Origin: Microbacterium timonense
GTDB taxonomy: Bacteria; Actinomycetota; Actinomycetes; Actinomycetales; Microbacteriaceae
Length of the DNA: 64,000 nt
NCBI RefSeq assembly: GCF_900292075.1
Contig: NZ_OLMV01000001.1
Coordinates: forward strand, 922,977 to 986,976
Direction of reading: 5' to 3'
The position numbers and the translations under genes are program-made. Positions 1 through 10,312 of this stretch are shown in pieces (positions within the stretch are counted from its first letter, which is position 1; each line of letters opens with the position of its first letter). Under the pieces are notes generated by a model. The model saw only the letters and a program-made list of their open reading frames with translations, did no database searches and was not told the DNA's origin.

Positions 1-80
1 AAACGAATATCAAACTGACATCCATGAATTGATCCAAAAACCCCCACCAACCACAAACGTGGCCGACAGAGAAAAAATTG

Positions 81-117
81 GCATTTGACAAGTGCACGCT
101 GTTGAGTTCTCAAAGAT
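81..117 (-). promoter_or_regulatory. rRNA operon leader motif (box A-like antitermination region)
   Basis: Read on the minus strand this segment contains TTTGAGAACTCAACAGCGTG, the conserved motif found in the transcribed leader of actinobacterial rRNA operons shortly upstream of the 16S gene. The DNA between it and position 1 is AT-richer than anything else nearby. The 16S rRNA gene itself is not in the window and should begin within a few hundred bases beyond base 1 on the minus strand. Identification rests on recognising the motif. Confidence 0.8.
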
Positions 118-174
118 CGGACGCACCAGCCAGCAACGGATCACAGACCCGCGCCCCGGCAGGGCAACTTCACC

Positions 175-203
175 ATCTTATCTCGGCGGAGCCGCTCCGT
201 CAA
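175..203 (-). promoter_or_regulatory. rRNA operon promoter on the minus strand
   Basis: On the minus strand a -35 box TTGACG (198-203) and a -10 box TAAGAT (175-180) are separated by exactly 17 bases, close to the sigma-70-type consensus. It lies about 60 bases upstream of the conserved rRNA leader motif and points out of the window to the left. A second, weaker candidate upstream is TTCTTG (347-352), 17 bases, TAGAGC (324-329), which would make a tandem promoter. Nothing else was seen in the roughly 470 bases before dapD. Confidence 0.75.
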
Positions 204-471
204 ACCGACCGGAGCCCCATCCGAGTCCCCCACACCGTCCGCGAAGCGGGCGATCCGACGAGCGGATCCGATGTGTTGGGAGGTGGTCCGCTGCTTGAGG
301 GGAGCCAGACCTTCCGGCCTTCCGCTCTACCCTTTGGGGCGAACAACAAGAACATTACGTCAACCCGCGCCCCACGTCGAATCCACCCCGCACCCCGGGC
401 GTGTCGCACCCGATGAGGCCCCGGCTGACGCGTGATTTCGGTGGCCCAGGGGGCGCGCTAGCGTGGAATCC

Positions 472-1428
472 ATGACCGAAGAACGCTGGGTATGGGGCGT
501 GGGCCTCGCGACGATCGCCGACGACGGGACCGTGCTGGACACATGGTTCCCCTCCCCCGCGACCGGACGGATCCCGCTCGGCTTCGATCCGCAGATGCCT
601 CCCGATGAGCTGGACCGCCTCGCCGTAGCCGATCCGCGGCGCGCCGTCTCCGTCGAGGTCGTGAGCCTCGAGGCGGATCTCGACGAGCCGCCCGTGTCGA
701 CGTCGGACGCCTACCTGCGCCTGCACGCCCTGTCGCACCGACTCGTACGACCGAACGAGGTCAATCTGGACGGCATCTTCACCCACCTGCCGACCGTCGC
801 CTGGACCAACGCGGGCCCGATGCACCCCGATACGCTCACGCGACTGCGGCCGTTCCTCGCGCGGGACGGCATCCAGGTGCAGGGCCTGGACAAGTTCCCG
901 CGCCTTCTGGACTACGTGACACCGCCCGGTGTCCGTATCGCCGATGCATCCCGCGTGCGACTGGGCGCGTACCTGTCCCCGGGAACAACGGTCATGCACG
1001 AGGGCTTCGTCAACTTCAACGCCGGCACCCTGGGCCAGAGCATGGTGGAGGGCCGCGTCTCGCAAGGCGTGGTCATCGGCGACGGCAGCGACATCGGCGG
1101 CGGCGCGTCGATCATGGGGACGCTCTCGGGCGGAGGCACCCACAAGGTCTCGGTGGGTGCCCGCACCCTGCTGGGCGCCAACGCCGGCATCGGCATCTCG
1201 CTGGGCGACGACTGCGTCGTCGAGGCGGGCCTGTACGTCACGGCCGGGACCAAAGTGGTTCTGGTCGACGAGGCCCGACGCGCTGACGGCTCCCTTCCGA
1301 CGGTCAAGGGTGCCGAACTGTCCGGCGTGTCAGGGCTTCTCTTCCGCCGCAATTCCGTGACCGGCGCCGTCGAGGCGGTCCGTCGTGCAGGCGTCGGCGT
1401 GACGCTGAACGAAGCGCTGCACGCCTGA
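472..1428 (+). CDS. dapD: 2,3,4,5-tetrahydropyridine-2,6-dicarboxylate N-succinyltransferase
   Basis: DapD transfers succinyl from succinyl-CoA to tetrahydrodipicolinate in the succinylase branch of lysine and meso-diaminopimelate synthesis, supplying peptidoglycan. The 318-residue protein has the actinobacterial (M. tuberculosis-type, about 317 residues) layout: an N-terminal domain opening WGVGLATIADDG and a C-terminal left-handed beta-helix of hexapeptide repeats (about residues 175-270, with runs such as GVVIGDGSDIGGGASIMGTL). ATG 472 is preferred because a -10-like TAGCGT ends 7 bases upstream, which fits a leaderless mRNA; GTG 463 is in frame and has AGGGGG 9 bases upstream, so it is a real alternative adding three residues. 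The partner aminotransferase dapC lies 5 kb away on the other strand. Confidence 0.96.
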   Translation: MTEERWVWGVGLATIADDGTVLDTWFPSPATGRIPLGFDPQMPPDELDRLAVADPRRAVSVEVVSLEADLDEPPVSTSDAYLRLHALSHRLVRPNEVNLDGIFTHLPTVAWTNAGPMHPDTLTRLRPFLARDGIQVQGLDKFPRLLDYVTPPGVRIADASRVRLGAYLSPGTTVMHEGFVNFNAGTLGQSMVEGRVSQGVVIGDGSDIGGGASIMGTLSGGGTHKVSVGARTLLGANAGIGISLGDDCVVEAGLYVTAGTKVVLVDEARRADGSLPTVKGAELSGVSGLLFRRNSVTGAVEAVRRAGVGVTLNEALHA

Positions 1429-1443
1429 CGGCGCGGGCAGTCG

Positions 1444-2013
1444 TCAGCGTCGGATGGCGTTGATGGCGAGATTCAGAACCCGCTGACGCTGCGCCTCGTC
1501 GTCGAAGGAGGCGACGGCGGCGACACCGGAGACGAGTTTGACCACGTCGCCGATCGAGACATCGGGATCGACCTGGCCGGCCGCCTGCGCGCGCTCGAGC
1601 AGCGGCTCGCCGGCCGACAGCATGATCGAACGACACTCGGTCAGCACGGGTGATCGACGGTTGAGCCCGTCCAGCAGCGCGTGCTTGGTGCCGACGTAGG
1701 TCACGAACCGGTCGAGCCATGCCCGCAGGGCCTCCCACGGCTCCAGATCGCGCACTTCGTCGGCGGCGCGGGCGAGGGCGTCGACCTCATCCAGGTACAG
1801 CGTCTCGATGAGGTCGTCGCGCGTCGGGAAGTTGCGATACAGCGTGCCGATCCCCACGCCGGCGCGACGGGCGATGTCTTCGAGGGATGCCGTCGACCCG
1901 TCTTCGGCGAAGGCCTCGCGTCCGGCGGCGACGAGCGCGTCGAAGTTCCGCGCGGCATCGGCCCGCTGGGGACGACGTGCGGCCAGCGCGGGCATCCGCT
2001 CCACGACGGACAT
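1444..2013 (-). CDS. TetR-family transcriptional repressor
   Basis: This 189-residue protein has an N-terminal helix-turn-helix (about residues 25-65, with SLEDIARRAGVGIGTLYRNF as recognition region) and a helical C-terminal ligand domain. The start at 2013 has GGAGGT spaced 7 bases upstream. It is transcribed away from the adjacent MFS transporter gene, and the 169-base gap holds two inverted repeats CGGAGG-N3-CCTCCG, one inside the transporter promoter. The likely role is repression of that pump until an inducer binds; the inducer is unknown. TetR family membership is certain from the domain, the target is inference from position and operators. Confidence 0.93.
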   Translation of the reverse strand: MSVVERMPALAARRPQRADAARNFDALVAAGREAFAEDGSTASLEDIARRAGVGIGTLYRNFPTRDDLIETLYLDEVDALARAADEVRDLEPWEALRAWLDRFVTYVGTKHALLDGLNRRSPVLTECRSIMLSAGEPLLERAQAAGQVDPDVSIGDVVKLVSGVAAVASFDDEAQRQRVLNLAINAIRR

Positions 2014-2067
2014 GGCAGGGACCTCCGGGGTTGCGGTGGCCGTCGGACGGCCGACGGCGACTCGTGG

Positions 2068-2118
2068 TTGCGAAGCGGAGGCATCCTCCGCTAATCTCAA
2101 AACCGGAGGCAACCTCCG
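2068..2118 (+). promoter_or_regulatory. MFS transporter promoter with two TetR operator-like inverted repeats
   Basis: A -35 box TTGCGA (2068-2073) and a -10 box TAATCT (2092-2097) are 18 bases apart. The spacer is filled by a perfect inverted repeat AGCGGAGG-CAT-CCTCCGCT (2074-2092). A second repeat of the same core, CGGAGG-CAA-CCTCCG, lies at 2104-2118 over the predicted transcription start, with its centre 28 bases from the first. This is the classical geometry of a TetR-family repressor blocking RNA polymerase. Binding is inferred, the repeats are visible directly. Confidence 0.82.
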
Positions 2119-2182
2119 TTCGGAGACTTCCCTCCACTTTACTCCGCATTCACCGGATCCGCATCCATCGGAAGGCCTGTCG

Positions 2183-3625
2183 ATGCCTACTGTCCCTTTC
2201 ACTCCTCGCGCAGCGTTTGCGGCGATCGCGATCAGCGTCGCCTCCCTCGCGCTGCTGCAGAACCTCGTGATCCCCGTCATCCCGCTCATCGCCTCAGACT
2301 TCGGCGTGACCGCCGACGCGGCATCCTGGACGATCACCGCCTGGCTCATCGCCGCCGCCGTCGCCACTCCCCTGCTGGGCCGGATCGGCGATCTGCGCGG
2401 ACGCCGCAACACCTTCCTCGCCGTCCTCGGCGTTGTCGCGGTCGGTGACATCGTGGCCTCGTTCGCCCCCAGCCTCGAGGTGCTGATCTTCGCCCGCGTG
2501 CTCCAGGGCGTCGGCGGCGCCCTGTTCCCGCTCGCGTTCGGACTGCTGCGTGACGTGATGCCGCGCTACCAGCTCACCGGCGCCATCGGTGCCACCAGCG
2601 CCATCATCGGCATCGGGGGCGCGGCGGGAAGCGTGCTGGCGGGACCGCTGGCGCAGCTCCTCGGCTGGCACGGCATCTTCGCCGTTCCCTTCGTCGCGGC
2701 CGTCGCGGGCATTCTCCTGACCGTGATGCTGGTGCCGCCGGCGGGCCTGCGCGCGGTCGGACGGGTGAACGTGCTGTCGGCCACGCTCCTGTCGGGGTGG
2801 CTCATCGCCCTTCTCGTGCCGCTCAGCTCCGGAGCCCGATGGGGCTGGACCGCGCCGGTCACCCTCGGGCTGTTCGCGGCCGCGGCGGTGCTGATCGTGG
2901 CGTGGGTCATCGCGGAGCTGCGCTCCACGGAGCCGCTGGTCGATCTGCGTCTTCTCGCGGGACGCGCCATCTGGCCGGTCAACGCCGCCGCACTACTGAT
3001 CGGCGCTGCGGCCTTCGGCTTCTGGGGCTACCTGCCGCAGTTCCTGGAGACCCCGGTGGCCTCCGGCTGGGGACTGGGATTGAACGTCCAGGCCGCAGGG
3101 CTCGCACTGCTGCCGCTACTCATCGGCATGTCGAGTGTCGGGTTCGCGACCGGTCTGATCGCACGAGTCATCCCGCTGCGGATGATGATGGCGCTCGGCG
3201 CGCTGCTCATGGCGGGCGGCGTCGTGTTCGCGGTCTTCGACCATGGCGCGCTGGTGACCCTCGCCATCGCGGGCGGCGTCTTCGGCCTCGGCATCGGCCT
3301 GGCGTACGCGGCGGCCGCCAGCATCATCGTCGAGTCCGTGCCCGCCGATCGCACCGGCATCGCCACCGGCGTCAACGCCAACCTGCGCACCATCGGTTCG
3401 GCGATCGGCTCGGCGTTCACCACGGCCCTCGTGTTCGGCTCGGTCGCCCCCGGCGCCACGCCGACGCTCGACGGATACGCCGTCGCGTGGCTGACGCTTG
3501 CCGCGGCGGCGGTCGTGGCGGCCGTCATCGTGCTCGCCGTGCGGCCCCGCGGCACGGCTGACCGCGACGCGCCGGGCTCGCTGGATGCCGTCGAGGAGCC
3601 GGCCGCCCTCGCCGACGTCGCCTGA
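2183..3625 (+). CDS. MFS multidrug-type efflux transporter
   Basis: The 480-residue polytopic membrane protein starts at an ATG with GGAAGG 7 bases upstream. It shows the major facilitator motif A (GRIGDLRGRRN, about residues 70-80) and the motif RVLQGVGGALFP of the drug:H+ antiporters in the fifth helix. The length and the number of hydrophobic stretches fit the 14-helix DHA2 group, though 12 helices cannot be excluded by eye. It is divergent from a TetR-family gene whose likely operators overlap its promoter, so it is probably inducible by its substrate. The substrate cannot be predicted. A strong hairpin follows the stop codon. Confidence 0.92.
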   Translation: MPTVPFTPRAAFAAIAISVASLALLQNLVIPVIPLIASDFGVTADAASWTITAWLIAAAVATPLLGRIGDLRGRRNTFLAVLGVVAVGDIVASFAPSLEVLIFARVLQGVGGALFPLAFGLLRDVMPRYQLTGAIGATSAIIGIGGAAGSVLAGPLAQLLGWHGIFAVPFVAAVAGILLTVMLVPPAGLRAVGRVNVLSATLLSGWLIALLVPLSSGARWGWTAPVTLGLFAAAAVLIVAWVIAELRSTEPLVDLRLLAGRAIWPVNAAALLIGAAAFGFWGYLPQFLETPVASGWGLGLNVQAAGLALLPLLIGMSSVGFATGLIARVIPLRMMMALGALLMAGGVVFAVFDHGALVTLAIAGGVFGLGIGLAYAAAASIIVESVPADRTGIATGVNANLRTIGSAIGSAFTTALVFGSVAPGATPTLDGYAVAWLTLAAAAVVAAVIVLAVRPRGTADRDAPGSLDAVEEPAALADVA

Positions 3626-3631
3626 GCTCCC

Positions 3632-3681
3632 ACACACAGCGGATGCCGCGTCCCTGCGGGGGCGCGGCATCCGTCGTGTGT
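3632..3681. terminator. Bidirectional terminator between MFS gene and gltA
   Basis: A long inverted repeat, ACACAC-N2-CGGATGCCGCG paired with CGCGGCATCCG-N2-GTGTGT, lies between two convergent genes. The core stem carries the GGATGCC/GGCATCC word pair. It can serve both transcripts. Confidence 0.75.
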
Positions 3682-3713
3682 GCTCCGATCGCGGCGTCGA
3701 GCGCCGGCGGCCG

Positions 3714-5012
3714 TCAGGAGAGACCGGGGTAGTTGCGCTCGGACGCGCCGACGTACAGCTGCTGCGGGCGGCCGATCTTCGTCTGCGGATCGCCGGCCGC
3801 CTCACGCCATTGCGCGAGCCAGCCGGGCAGCCGCCCGATCGCGAACAACACGGTGAACATGCGCGTCGGGAAGCCCATCGCCTTGTAGATCACGCCGGTG
3901 TAGAAGTCGACGTTCGGATAGAGCCGGCGCTCCTGGAAGTACGAGTCGTTCAGCGCGATCTCTTCCAGCTCCTTCGCGAGATCGAGCAGCGGGTCGCTGA
4001 CGCCGAGCGCCGAGAGCACCTCGTCGGCGGACTCCTTGACGAGCTTCGCGCGCGGGTCGTAGTTCTTGTAAACCCGGTGCCCGAAGCCCATGAGCTTGAC
4101 GCCGTCTTCTTTGTTCTTCACCCGCTCGACGAAGCGCTGGACGCTCTCGCCGGACTCGCGGATGCGCGCCAGCATGTCGAGCACGGCCTCGTTCGCGCCG
4201 CCGTGCAGCGGGCCGTAGAGCGCGTTGATGCCCGCAGAGATCGACGAGAACTGGTTCGCCCCGGTGGAGCCGACCAGGCGCACCGTCGAGGTGGACGCGT
4301 TCTGCTCATGGTCTTCGTGCAGGATGAGCAGCCGCTCGAGCGCCCGCGACATGACCGGGTCGACCTGGTAGACCTCCGACAGCACGCCGAAGTTGAGCTT
4401 GAGGAAGTTGTCGACGAACCCCAGCGAATTGTCGGGGTACAGGAACGCCTGGCCGATGCTCTTCTTGTGCGCGTATGCCGCGATCACCGGCAGCTTCGCG
4501 AGCATGCGGATCGTGTTCAGCTCGACGTGCTCGGGGTTGTTCGGGTCGGACTGGTGCTCGTAGTAGGTCGACAGCGCCGACACCGCCGACGAGAGCACCG
4601 ACATCGGGTGAGCGGTGTGCGGCAGCGCGGAGAAGAACCGCTTCAGGTCTTCGTGCAGCAGCGTGTGGCGGCGGATCTTCTCGTCGAACTCGGCGAGCTG
4701 GTCGGCGGTCGGAAGCTCGCCGTAGATCAGGAGCCAGGCGACCTCGAGGTACGTGCTGTTCTTCGCCAGCTGCTCGATCGGGTAGCCGCGATAGCGCAGG
4801 ATCCCCTGGTCGCCGTCGATGTAGGTGATGGCCGACTTGGTGGCCGCCGTGTTGACGAAGCCGTAGTCGAGGGCCGTGTAGCCGGTCTGGCGGGTGAAGG
4901 TGGAGATGTCCACGCTCGGCGTGCCGTCGGTCCCCCGCAGCAGCGGGAAGTCGGCGGTCGTGTCACCGATCGTGAGGGTGGCCTTCTCCTGCTGGGTGCC
5001 CGCGTCGCTCAC
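3714..5012 (-). CDS. gltA: Citrate synthase
   Basis: It condenses oxaloacetate and acetyl-CoA to citrate, the entry step of the TCA cycle. The protein is 432 residues, typical of type II bacterial enzymes. The catalytic triad is visible: His270 in GPLHGGANEAV, His312 in MGFGHRVYKNYDPR and Asp369 in PNVDFYTG. The GTG start has GGAGG 4 bases upstream. A -10-like TAGGCT at 5131-5136 on the minus strand suggests a leader of about 110 bases. It stands alone and converges on the MFS gene. Confidence 0.98.
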   Translation of the reverse strand: MSDAGTQQEKATLTIGDTTADFPLLRGTDGTPSVDISTFTRQTGYTALDYGFVNTAATKSAITYIDGDQGILRYRGYPIEQLAKNSTYLEVAWLLIYGELPTADQLAEFDEKIRRHTLLHEDLKRFFSALPHTAHPMSVLSSAVSALSTYYEHQSDPNNPEHVELNTIRMLAKLPVIAAYAHKKSIGQAFLYPDNSLGFVDNFLKLNFGVLSEVYQVDPVMSRALERLLILHEDHEQNASTSTVRLVGSTGANQFSSISAGINALYGPLHGGANEAVLDMLARIRESGESVQRFVERVKNKEDGVKLMGFGHRVYKNYDPRAKLVKESADEVLSALGVSDPLLDLAKELEEIALNDSYFQERRLYPNVDFYTGVIYKAMGFPTRMFTVLFAIGRLPGWLAQWREAAGDPQTKIGRPQQLYVGASERNYPGLS

Positions 5013-5197
5013 GGCGCCTCCTCGCGATTTCTGGTCGTGCCGGGGGTGTCGTCCTGTCCCGCGTCGTCGTGACGACGTCTTCCTCAGGACTCAGAAGCGG
5101 GACGGGGATGCCGCGTCGCCGCGTTCCTACAGCCTAGTCCGCCGCCGCGCCTACTGTTGACACGGCCAAAGGGATGCGGCATCGCATAGAGGAATCC

Positions 5198-6319
5198 TCA
5201 GCGGTCGTTCCCGGCCGCTGCCCGCAACCGGGCGGCCGCGGCATCGATGCGCTCGTCGGTCGCCGTCAGCGACAGCCGGATGTGCTGCGGGAAGTGCGTG
5301 CCGTAGAAGTGCCCGGGTCCTGTCAGGATGCCGAGCTCGGCCAGACGCGCCACGCTCTCCCACGCGTCGCGCCCCTCGGTTGCCCACAGGTACAGGCCCG
5401 CCTCGCTCGCGTCGACGCGGAAGCCCGCCGCCTCCACTGCGGGACGCAGCACTTCGCGACGACGGCGGTAGAGCTCCTTCTGCGCCGCGACGTGCGCGTC
5501 GTCGTCGAGGGCGGCGGCCATGGCCGCCTGAACCGGCAGCGGCAGCATCAGACCCAGGTGCTTGCGCGCCGTCAGCAACCGCGCGATGAGTACCGGGTCC
5601 CCGGCGATGAACGCCGCACGGTACCCGGCGAGGTTCGACTGCTTGCTGAGGGAGTACACCGAGAGGATGCCGCGCAGGTCGCCGTCGGTCACACGGGGGT
5701 CCAGCGCCGAAGGCACCGGCTGGTCGTCCCACGGGGCGTCCCAGCCGAGCTCGGCGTAGCACTCGTCCGAGGCGAGGACGGCGCCGAGGTCCCGTGCGCG
5801 CGCCACGGCGGCACGCAGCGCGTCGACGTCGAGGACTCGCCCGTCGGGGTTGCCGGGCGAGTTGACCCAGGCCAGTCGCGTGCCTTCGGGCCAGTGCGCC
5901 GGGTCGTCTACGGCGACGGGGGTCGCGCCCACGAGGCGCGCGCCGACCTCATAGGTGGGGTATGCGGCGCGGGGATGCACGACCACGTCGCCGGGGCCGA
6001 GGCCGAGCAGGAGAGGCAGCAGCGCCACGAGTTCCTTGGAGCCGACCGTGGGCAGCACGTTCTCGACGCCGAGGCCCGGAACGCCACGTCGCCGCTCGTA
6101 CCACCGGACGATGGCGGAGCGCAGCGCCGGCGTGCCGATCGTCTGCGGGTAGGCATGGGCATCCGTTGCGGCGCGCAGCGCGTCGGCGACCACCGCGGGG
6201 GTGGCATCGACCGGTGACCCGATGGAGAGGTCGACGATCCCGTCGGGGTGGGAACGGGCCTGCGCGGCATAGGGGGCGACGACATCCCAGGGGTAATCGG
6301 CGAGGTCGGCGACTCCCAC
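5198..6319 (-). CDS. dapC: Succinyldiaminopimelate transaminase
   Basis: A fold-type I, PLP-dependent aminotransferase of 373 residues that forms N-succinyl-2-amino-6-ketopimelate's amino counterpart in the lysine/DAP pathway, the step after DapD. The Schiff-base lysine sits in SLSKQSNLAGYR and the substrate-binding NSPGNPDG motif is present. The GTG start lies one base after the fdxA stop, so the two are one transcription unit. The fdxA-dapC pairing is a common actinobacterial arrangement and supports DapC over a generic aspartate aminotransferase. Substrate specificity is inferred from family and context. Confidence 0.92.
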   Translation of the reverse strand: MGVADLADYPWDVVAPYAAQARSHPDGIVDLSIGSPVDATPAVVADALRAATDAHAYPQTIGTPALRSAIVRWYERRRGVPGLGVENVLPTVGSKELVALLPLLLGLGPGDVVVHPRAAYPTYEVGARLVGATPVAVDDPAHWPEGTRLAWVNSPGNPDGRVLDVDALRAAVARARDLGAVLASDECYAELGWDAPWDDQPVPSALDPRVTDGDLRGILSVYSLSKQSNLAGYRAAFIAGDPVLIARLLTARKHLGLMLPLPVQAAMAAALDDDAHVAAQKELYRRRREVLRPAVEAAGFRVDASEAGLYLWATEGRDAWESVARLAELGILTGPGHFYGTHFPQHIRLSLTATDERIDAAAARLRAAAGNDR

Positions 6320-6320
6320 G

Positions 6321-6641
6321 TCAGTGTTCCTGCGGCGGCAGGGCGCTGATGATCGGGTGGTCCTTGTGGATCACCCCGACCTTGGCCGCACCGCCCGGGG
6401 AGCCGATGTCGTCGAAGAACTCGACGTTGGCCTTGTAGTAGTCCTGCCACTCGTCGGGCAGGTCGTCCTCGTAGTAGATCGCCTCGACCGGGCACACCGG
6501 CTCGCACGCACCGCAGTCCACGCACTCGTCCGGGTGGATGTACAGCGACCGTTCGCCCTCGTAGATGCAGTCCACCGGGCACTCGTCGATGCAGGCGCGG
6601 TCCTTGACGTCCACGCAGGGAAGGGCGATCACGTACGTCAC
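6321..6641 (-). CDS. fdxA: 7Fe ferredoxin (3Fe-4S/4Fe-4S)
   Basis: A 106-residue soluble electron carrier. Two cluster-binding motifs are visible: Cys9, Cys17, Cys21 and Cys25 in the first, and C-x2-C-x2-C-x3-C-P at residues 40-51 in the second, matching actinobacterial FdxA. The GTG start is preceded by TAGACT (6648-6653) with a 6-base gap, so its mRNA is probably leaderless. It is followed one base later by dapC. The redox partner is not identifiable from this window. Confidence 0.95.
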   Translation of the reverse strand: MTYVIALPCVDVKDRACIDECPVDCIYEGERSLYIHPDECVDCGACEPVCPVEAIYYEDDLPDEWQDYYKANVEFFDDIGSPGGAAKVGVIHKDHPIISALPPQEH

Positions 6642-6689
6642 CTCTTCAGTCTAGTTCGCGTGCCGGTGACGCTCGGCCGTGCGACGAGC

Positions 6690-7088
6690 TCAGTCGGCGC
6701 GGTCCGCGGTGCGAGGCATGCGGGGCAGCGACTCCGGCCACGCGATGACGATGACCGCGGCGAGCGGGACGAGGATCGTCCACAGGATGCCCGGGTTGAA
6801 CGCGCCCTCGGGCGTCTGCGGCACGACGACCGAGCCGCCGGGCCCCGCGCCCGAGAAGACCAGCGTGGCGATCATGACACCCAGTGCCGTCGCCAGCGTC
6901 GCCCAGCGATCGCTGGTGAGCAGGCGCACGGCGATGAGGAGCGCGACGACGCCGATGAGCCCCAGGGTCAGCCCGAGCGGGAACCATCCCAGCATGTACG
7001 CCTGCGCGACGGTGCCCGCGACGCCGTAGAACGCGCCGACCACGAAGGCCACGACCCAGGCGGCGACGCGCGACCACGAGAACGACAC
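6690..7088 (-). CDS. Small integral membrane protein (possibly DUF6113)
   Basis: The 132-residue product is almost entirely hydrophobic with about four membrane helices (roughly residues 5-25, 30-50, 58-78 and 100-122). Its GTG start is chosen because a -10 box TACACT (7095-7100) ends 6 bases upstream, predicting a leaderless transcript; a longer reading frame upstream has low-complexity shadow sequence. It resembles a short membrane protein commonly seen beside fdxA in Microbacteriaceae, for which I recall the name DUF6113, but that name is from memory. The function is unknown. Confidence 0.75.
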   Translation of the reverse strand: MSFSWSRVAAWVVAFVVGAFYGVAGTVAQAYMLGWFPLGLTLGLIGVVALLIAVRLLTSDRWATLATALGVMIATLVFSGAGPGGSVVVPQTPEGAFNPGILWTILVPLAAVIVIAWPESLPRMPRTADRAD

Positions 7089-7158
7089 CGGTCCAGTGTA
7101 GGCGCCGGCCGGGAGCCGGCCGCGCACGCCGGCGGACCCGGCCGGGCACGCCGGCGGA

Positions 7159-7473
7159 TCAGGCGGCCCAGCCCCACAGGCGCAGCAACGCCGCCACCAG
7201 CGCCGCCCCGATGACCACGACGAGGAACGGGGCACGAAGCAGCAGCAGGCCGGCGGCGACGAGCACGGCCGGCACGCGCGCGTCGACCACGACCGCCTGG
7301 CCGGCGCCGAGCGTCTGCACGGCGACGAGCGCCGACAGCAGCGCGACGGTGAGCAGGTCGGCGATCCGCATCGGCCGCGGCGCCTCGACCCACCGAGGAG
7401 GAATGAGGTACCCCACCGTCTTGAGAGCCACGCACACGATCGACGCCACGAGGACAGCGGTCCACATCGTCAC
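7159..7473 (-). CDS. azlD: Branched-chain amino acid exporter small subunit, AzlD family
   Basis: A 104-residue, four-helix membrane protein of the AzlD family, the small partner of AzlC in two-component branched-chain amino acid exporters (BrnE in corynebacteria). The GTG start overlaps the azlC stop by four bases (GTGA), implying coupled translation and a 1:1 complex. The alternative ATG two codons in is less consistent with the overlap. Substrate assignment is by family only. Confidence 0.88.
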   Translation of the reverse strand: MTMWTAVLVASIVCVALKTVGYLIPPRWVEAPRPMRIADLLTVALLSALVAVQTLGAGQAVVVDARVPAVLVAAGLLLLRAPFLVVVIGAALVAALLRLWGWAA

Positions 7474-8234
7474 GGCAGCCCCTCTCGCTCGGCCACGTCG
7501 TCCGGCTCGGCGGCATCCGCCTCGTCGCCTCTTCCGAGCCAGTTGGTCCACCCGACGATGATCGCCACGACGGCCGCCACGATGACCGGCAGGCCCGGCA
7601 TCAGCACCGGTGTCAGCACCGTCGCCACGACGGCCGCAGCGATGCCCACCACGATGGGCTGGCGGGCTCGAAGACGCGGCCACAGCAGCGCCAGGAAGGC
7701 GGCCGCCGCCGCGGCGTCCAGCCCGTAGGCGCGTGGATCGCCCAGCACGTCGCCGAGGAGCGCCCCGGCCAGCGTGGACAGGTTCCAGCCGATGTAGATG
7801 CCGATGCCCGTGACCCAGAACCCGACGGTGCGCGCCCGCGGCGCCTTCTGGGCGAGCGAGACGGCGGTGGACTCGTCGATCGTGAACTGTGCGGCGGCCG
7901 CGCGCCGCCAGAATCCCGCGCCGATCACCGGAGACATGCGGATGCCGTAGGCCACGTTGCGCACGCCCAGCAGGGCGGCCGAGGCGATGGCGGCGGGCGC
8001 GGCGCCCAGACCGCCCGCACCCACGATCCCCGCGAAGGCGAACTGCGACCCGCCGGTGAACATGACCAGACTCAGCACACAGGTCTGCCACACGTCCAGT
8101 CCGGACGCGACCGCGAGGGCACCGAACGAGATGCCGTACGCGCTCGTGGCCAGGGCGACCCCGAGGCCCGCGCGTGCCGCCCGCTTCACCTCGCCCGCGC
8201 TGTGCGCATCGGCGAACTGCGGGTCGAGCGTCAT
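7470..8234 (-). CDS. azlC: Branched-chain amino acid exporter large subunit, AzlC family
   Basis: A 254-residue membrane protein with the AzlC family signature in its first half (GISFGALAVASGLDVWQTCV and the MFTGGSQFAFAGIVGAG region). With AzlD it should export leucine, isoleucine, valine or related amino acids. The ATG is preceded by TAGCAT (8241-8246) with a 6-base gap, so the operon probably begins leaderless. The C-terminal 20 residues are acidic and probably cytoplasmic. No linked Lrp/AzlB-type regulator is present. Confidence 0.9.
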   Translation of the reverse strand: MTLDPQFADAHSAGEVKRAARAGLGVALATSAYGISFGALAVASGLDVWQTCVLSLVMFTGGSQFAFAGIVGAGGLGAAPAAIASAALLGVRNVAYGIRMSPVIGAGFWRRAAAAQFTIDESTAVSLAQKAPRARTVGFWVTGIGIYIGWNLSTLAGALLGDVLGDPRAYGLDAAAAAAFLALLWPRLRARQPIVVGIAAAVVATVLTPVLMPGLPVIVAAVVAIIVGWTNWLGRGDEADAAEPDDVAEREGLP

Positions 8235-8265
8235 CTCGTCATGCTATCCACGGGGGTGCGACATC

Positions 8266-8300
8266 CCGTCGGCCACCCGAAGGGAGGTGGCCCGGCGGGG
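8266..8300 (-). terminator. Terminator of typA
   Basis: A GC-rich hairpin with core GGCCACC-N8-GGTGGCC, extendable outward by CCG/CGG pairs, follows the typA stop and precedes the azlC promoter. There is no long T-run, as usual in high-GC actinobacteria. Confidence 0.6.
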
Positions 8301-8307
8301 ACGGCGG

Positions 8308-10221
<1,914 letters not shown>

Positions 10222-10240
10222 GAGGGAATCCTTGAAGAAG

Positions 10241-10272
10241 ATGGGGGATGCCGGAGTGCCGGCATCCCCCAT
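10241..10272 (-). terminator. Terminator of the opp locus, just upstream of typA
   Basis: A perfect 14-base-pair stem (10241-10254 with 10259-10272) closes on a 4-base loop. The stem contains GGGGGATGCCGG, the over-represented word paired with its complement. It follows the oppDF stop and sits only 19 bases before the typA start. A -10-like TAGAAT (10271-10276, minus strand) overlaps its edge, so the typA transcript may start inside it. Confidence 0.75.
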
Positions 10273-10312
10273 TCTATTGGGCGCATCGTCCTGTCGCCTT
10301 TCGGCGGCCTGA

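Noticed and set aside
3498..5072. Open frame of 524 codons opposite gltA
   Set aside because: Citrate synthase on the other strand is complete with its catalytic residues, so this frame is a codon-bias shadow.
5157..5162. A perfect TTGACA on the plus strand between gltA and dapC
   Set aside because: No -10 box at 16-19 bases and no plus-strand gene follows; probably chance.
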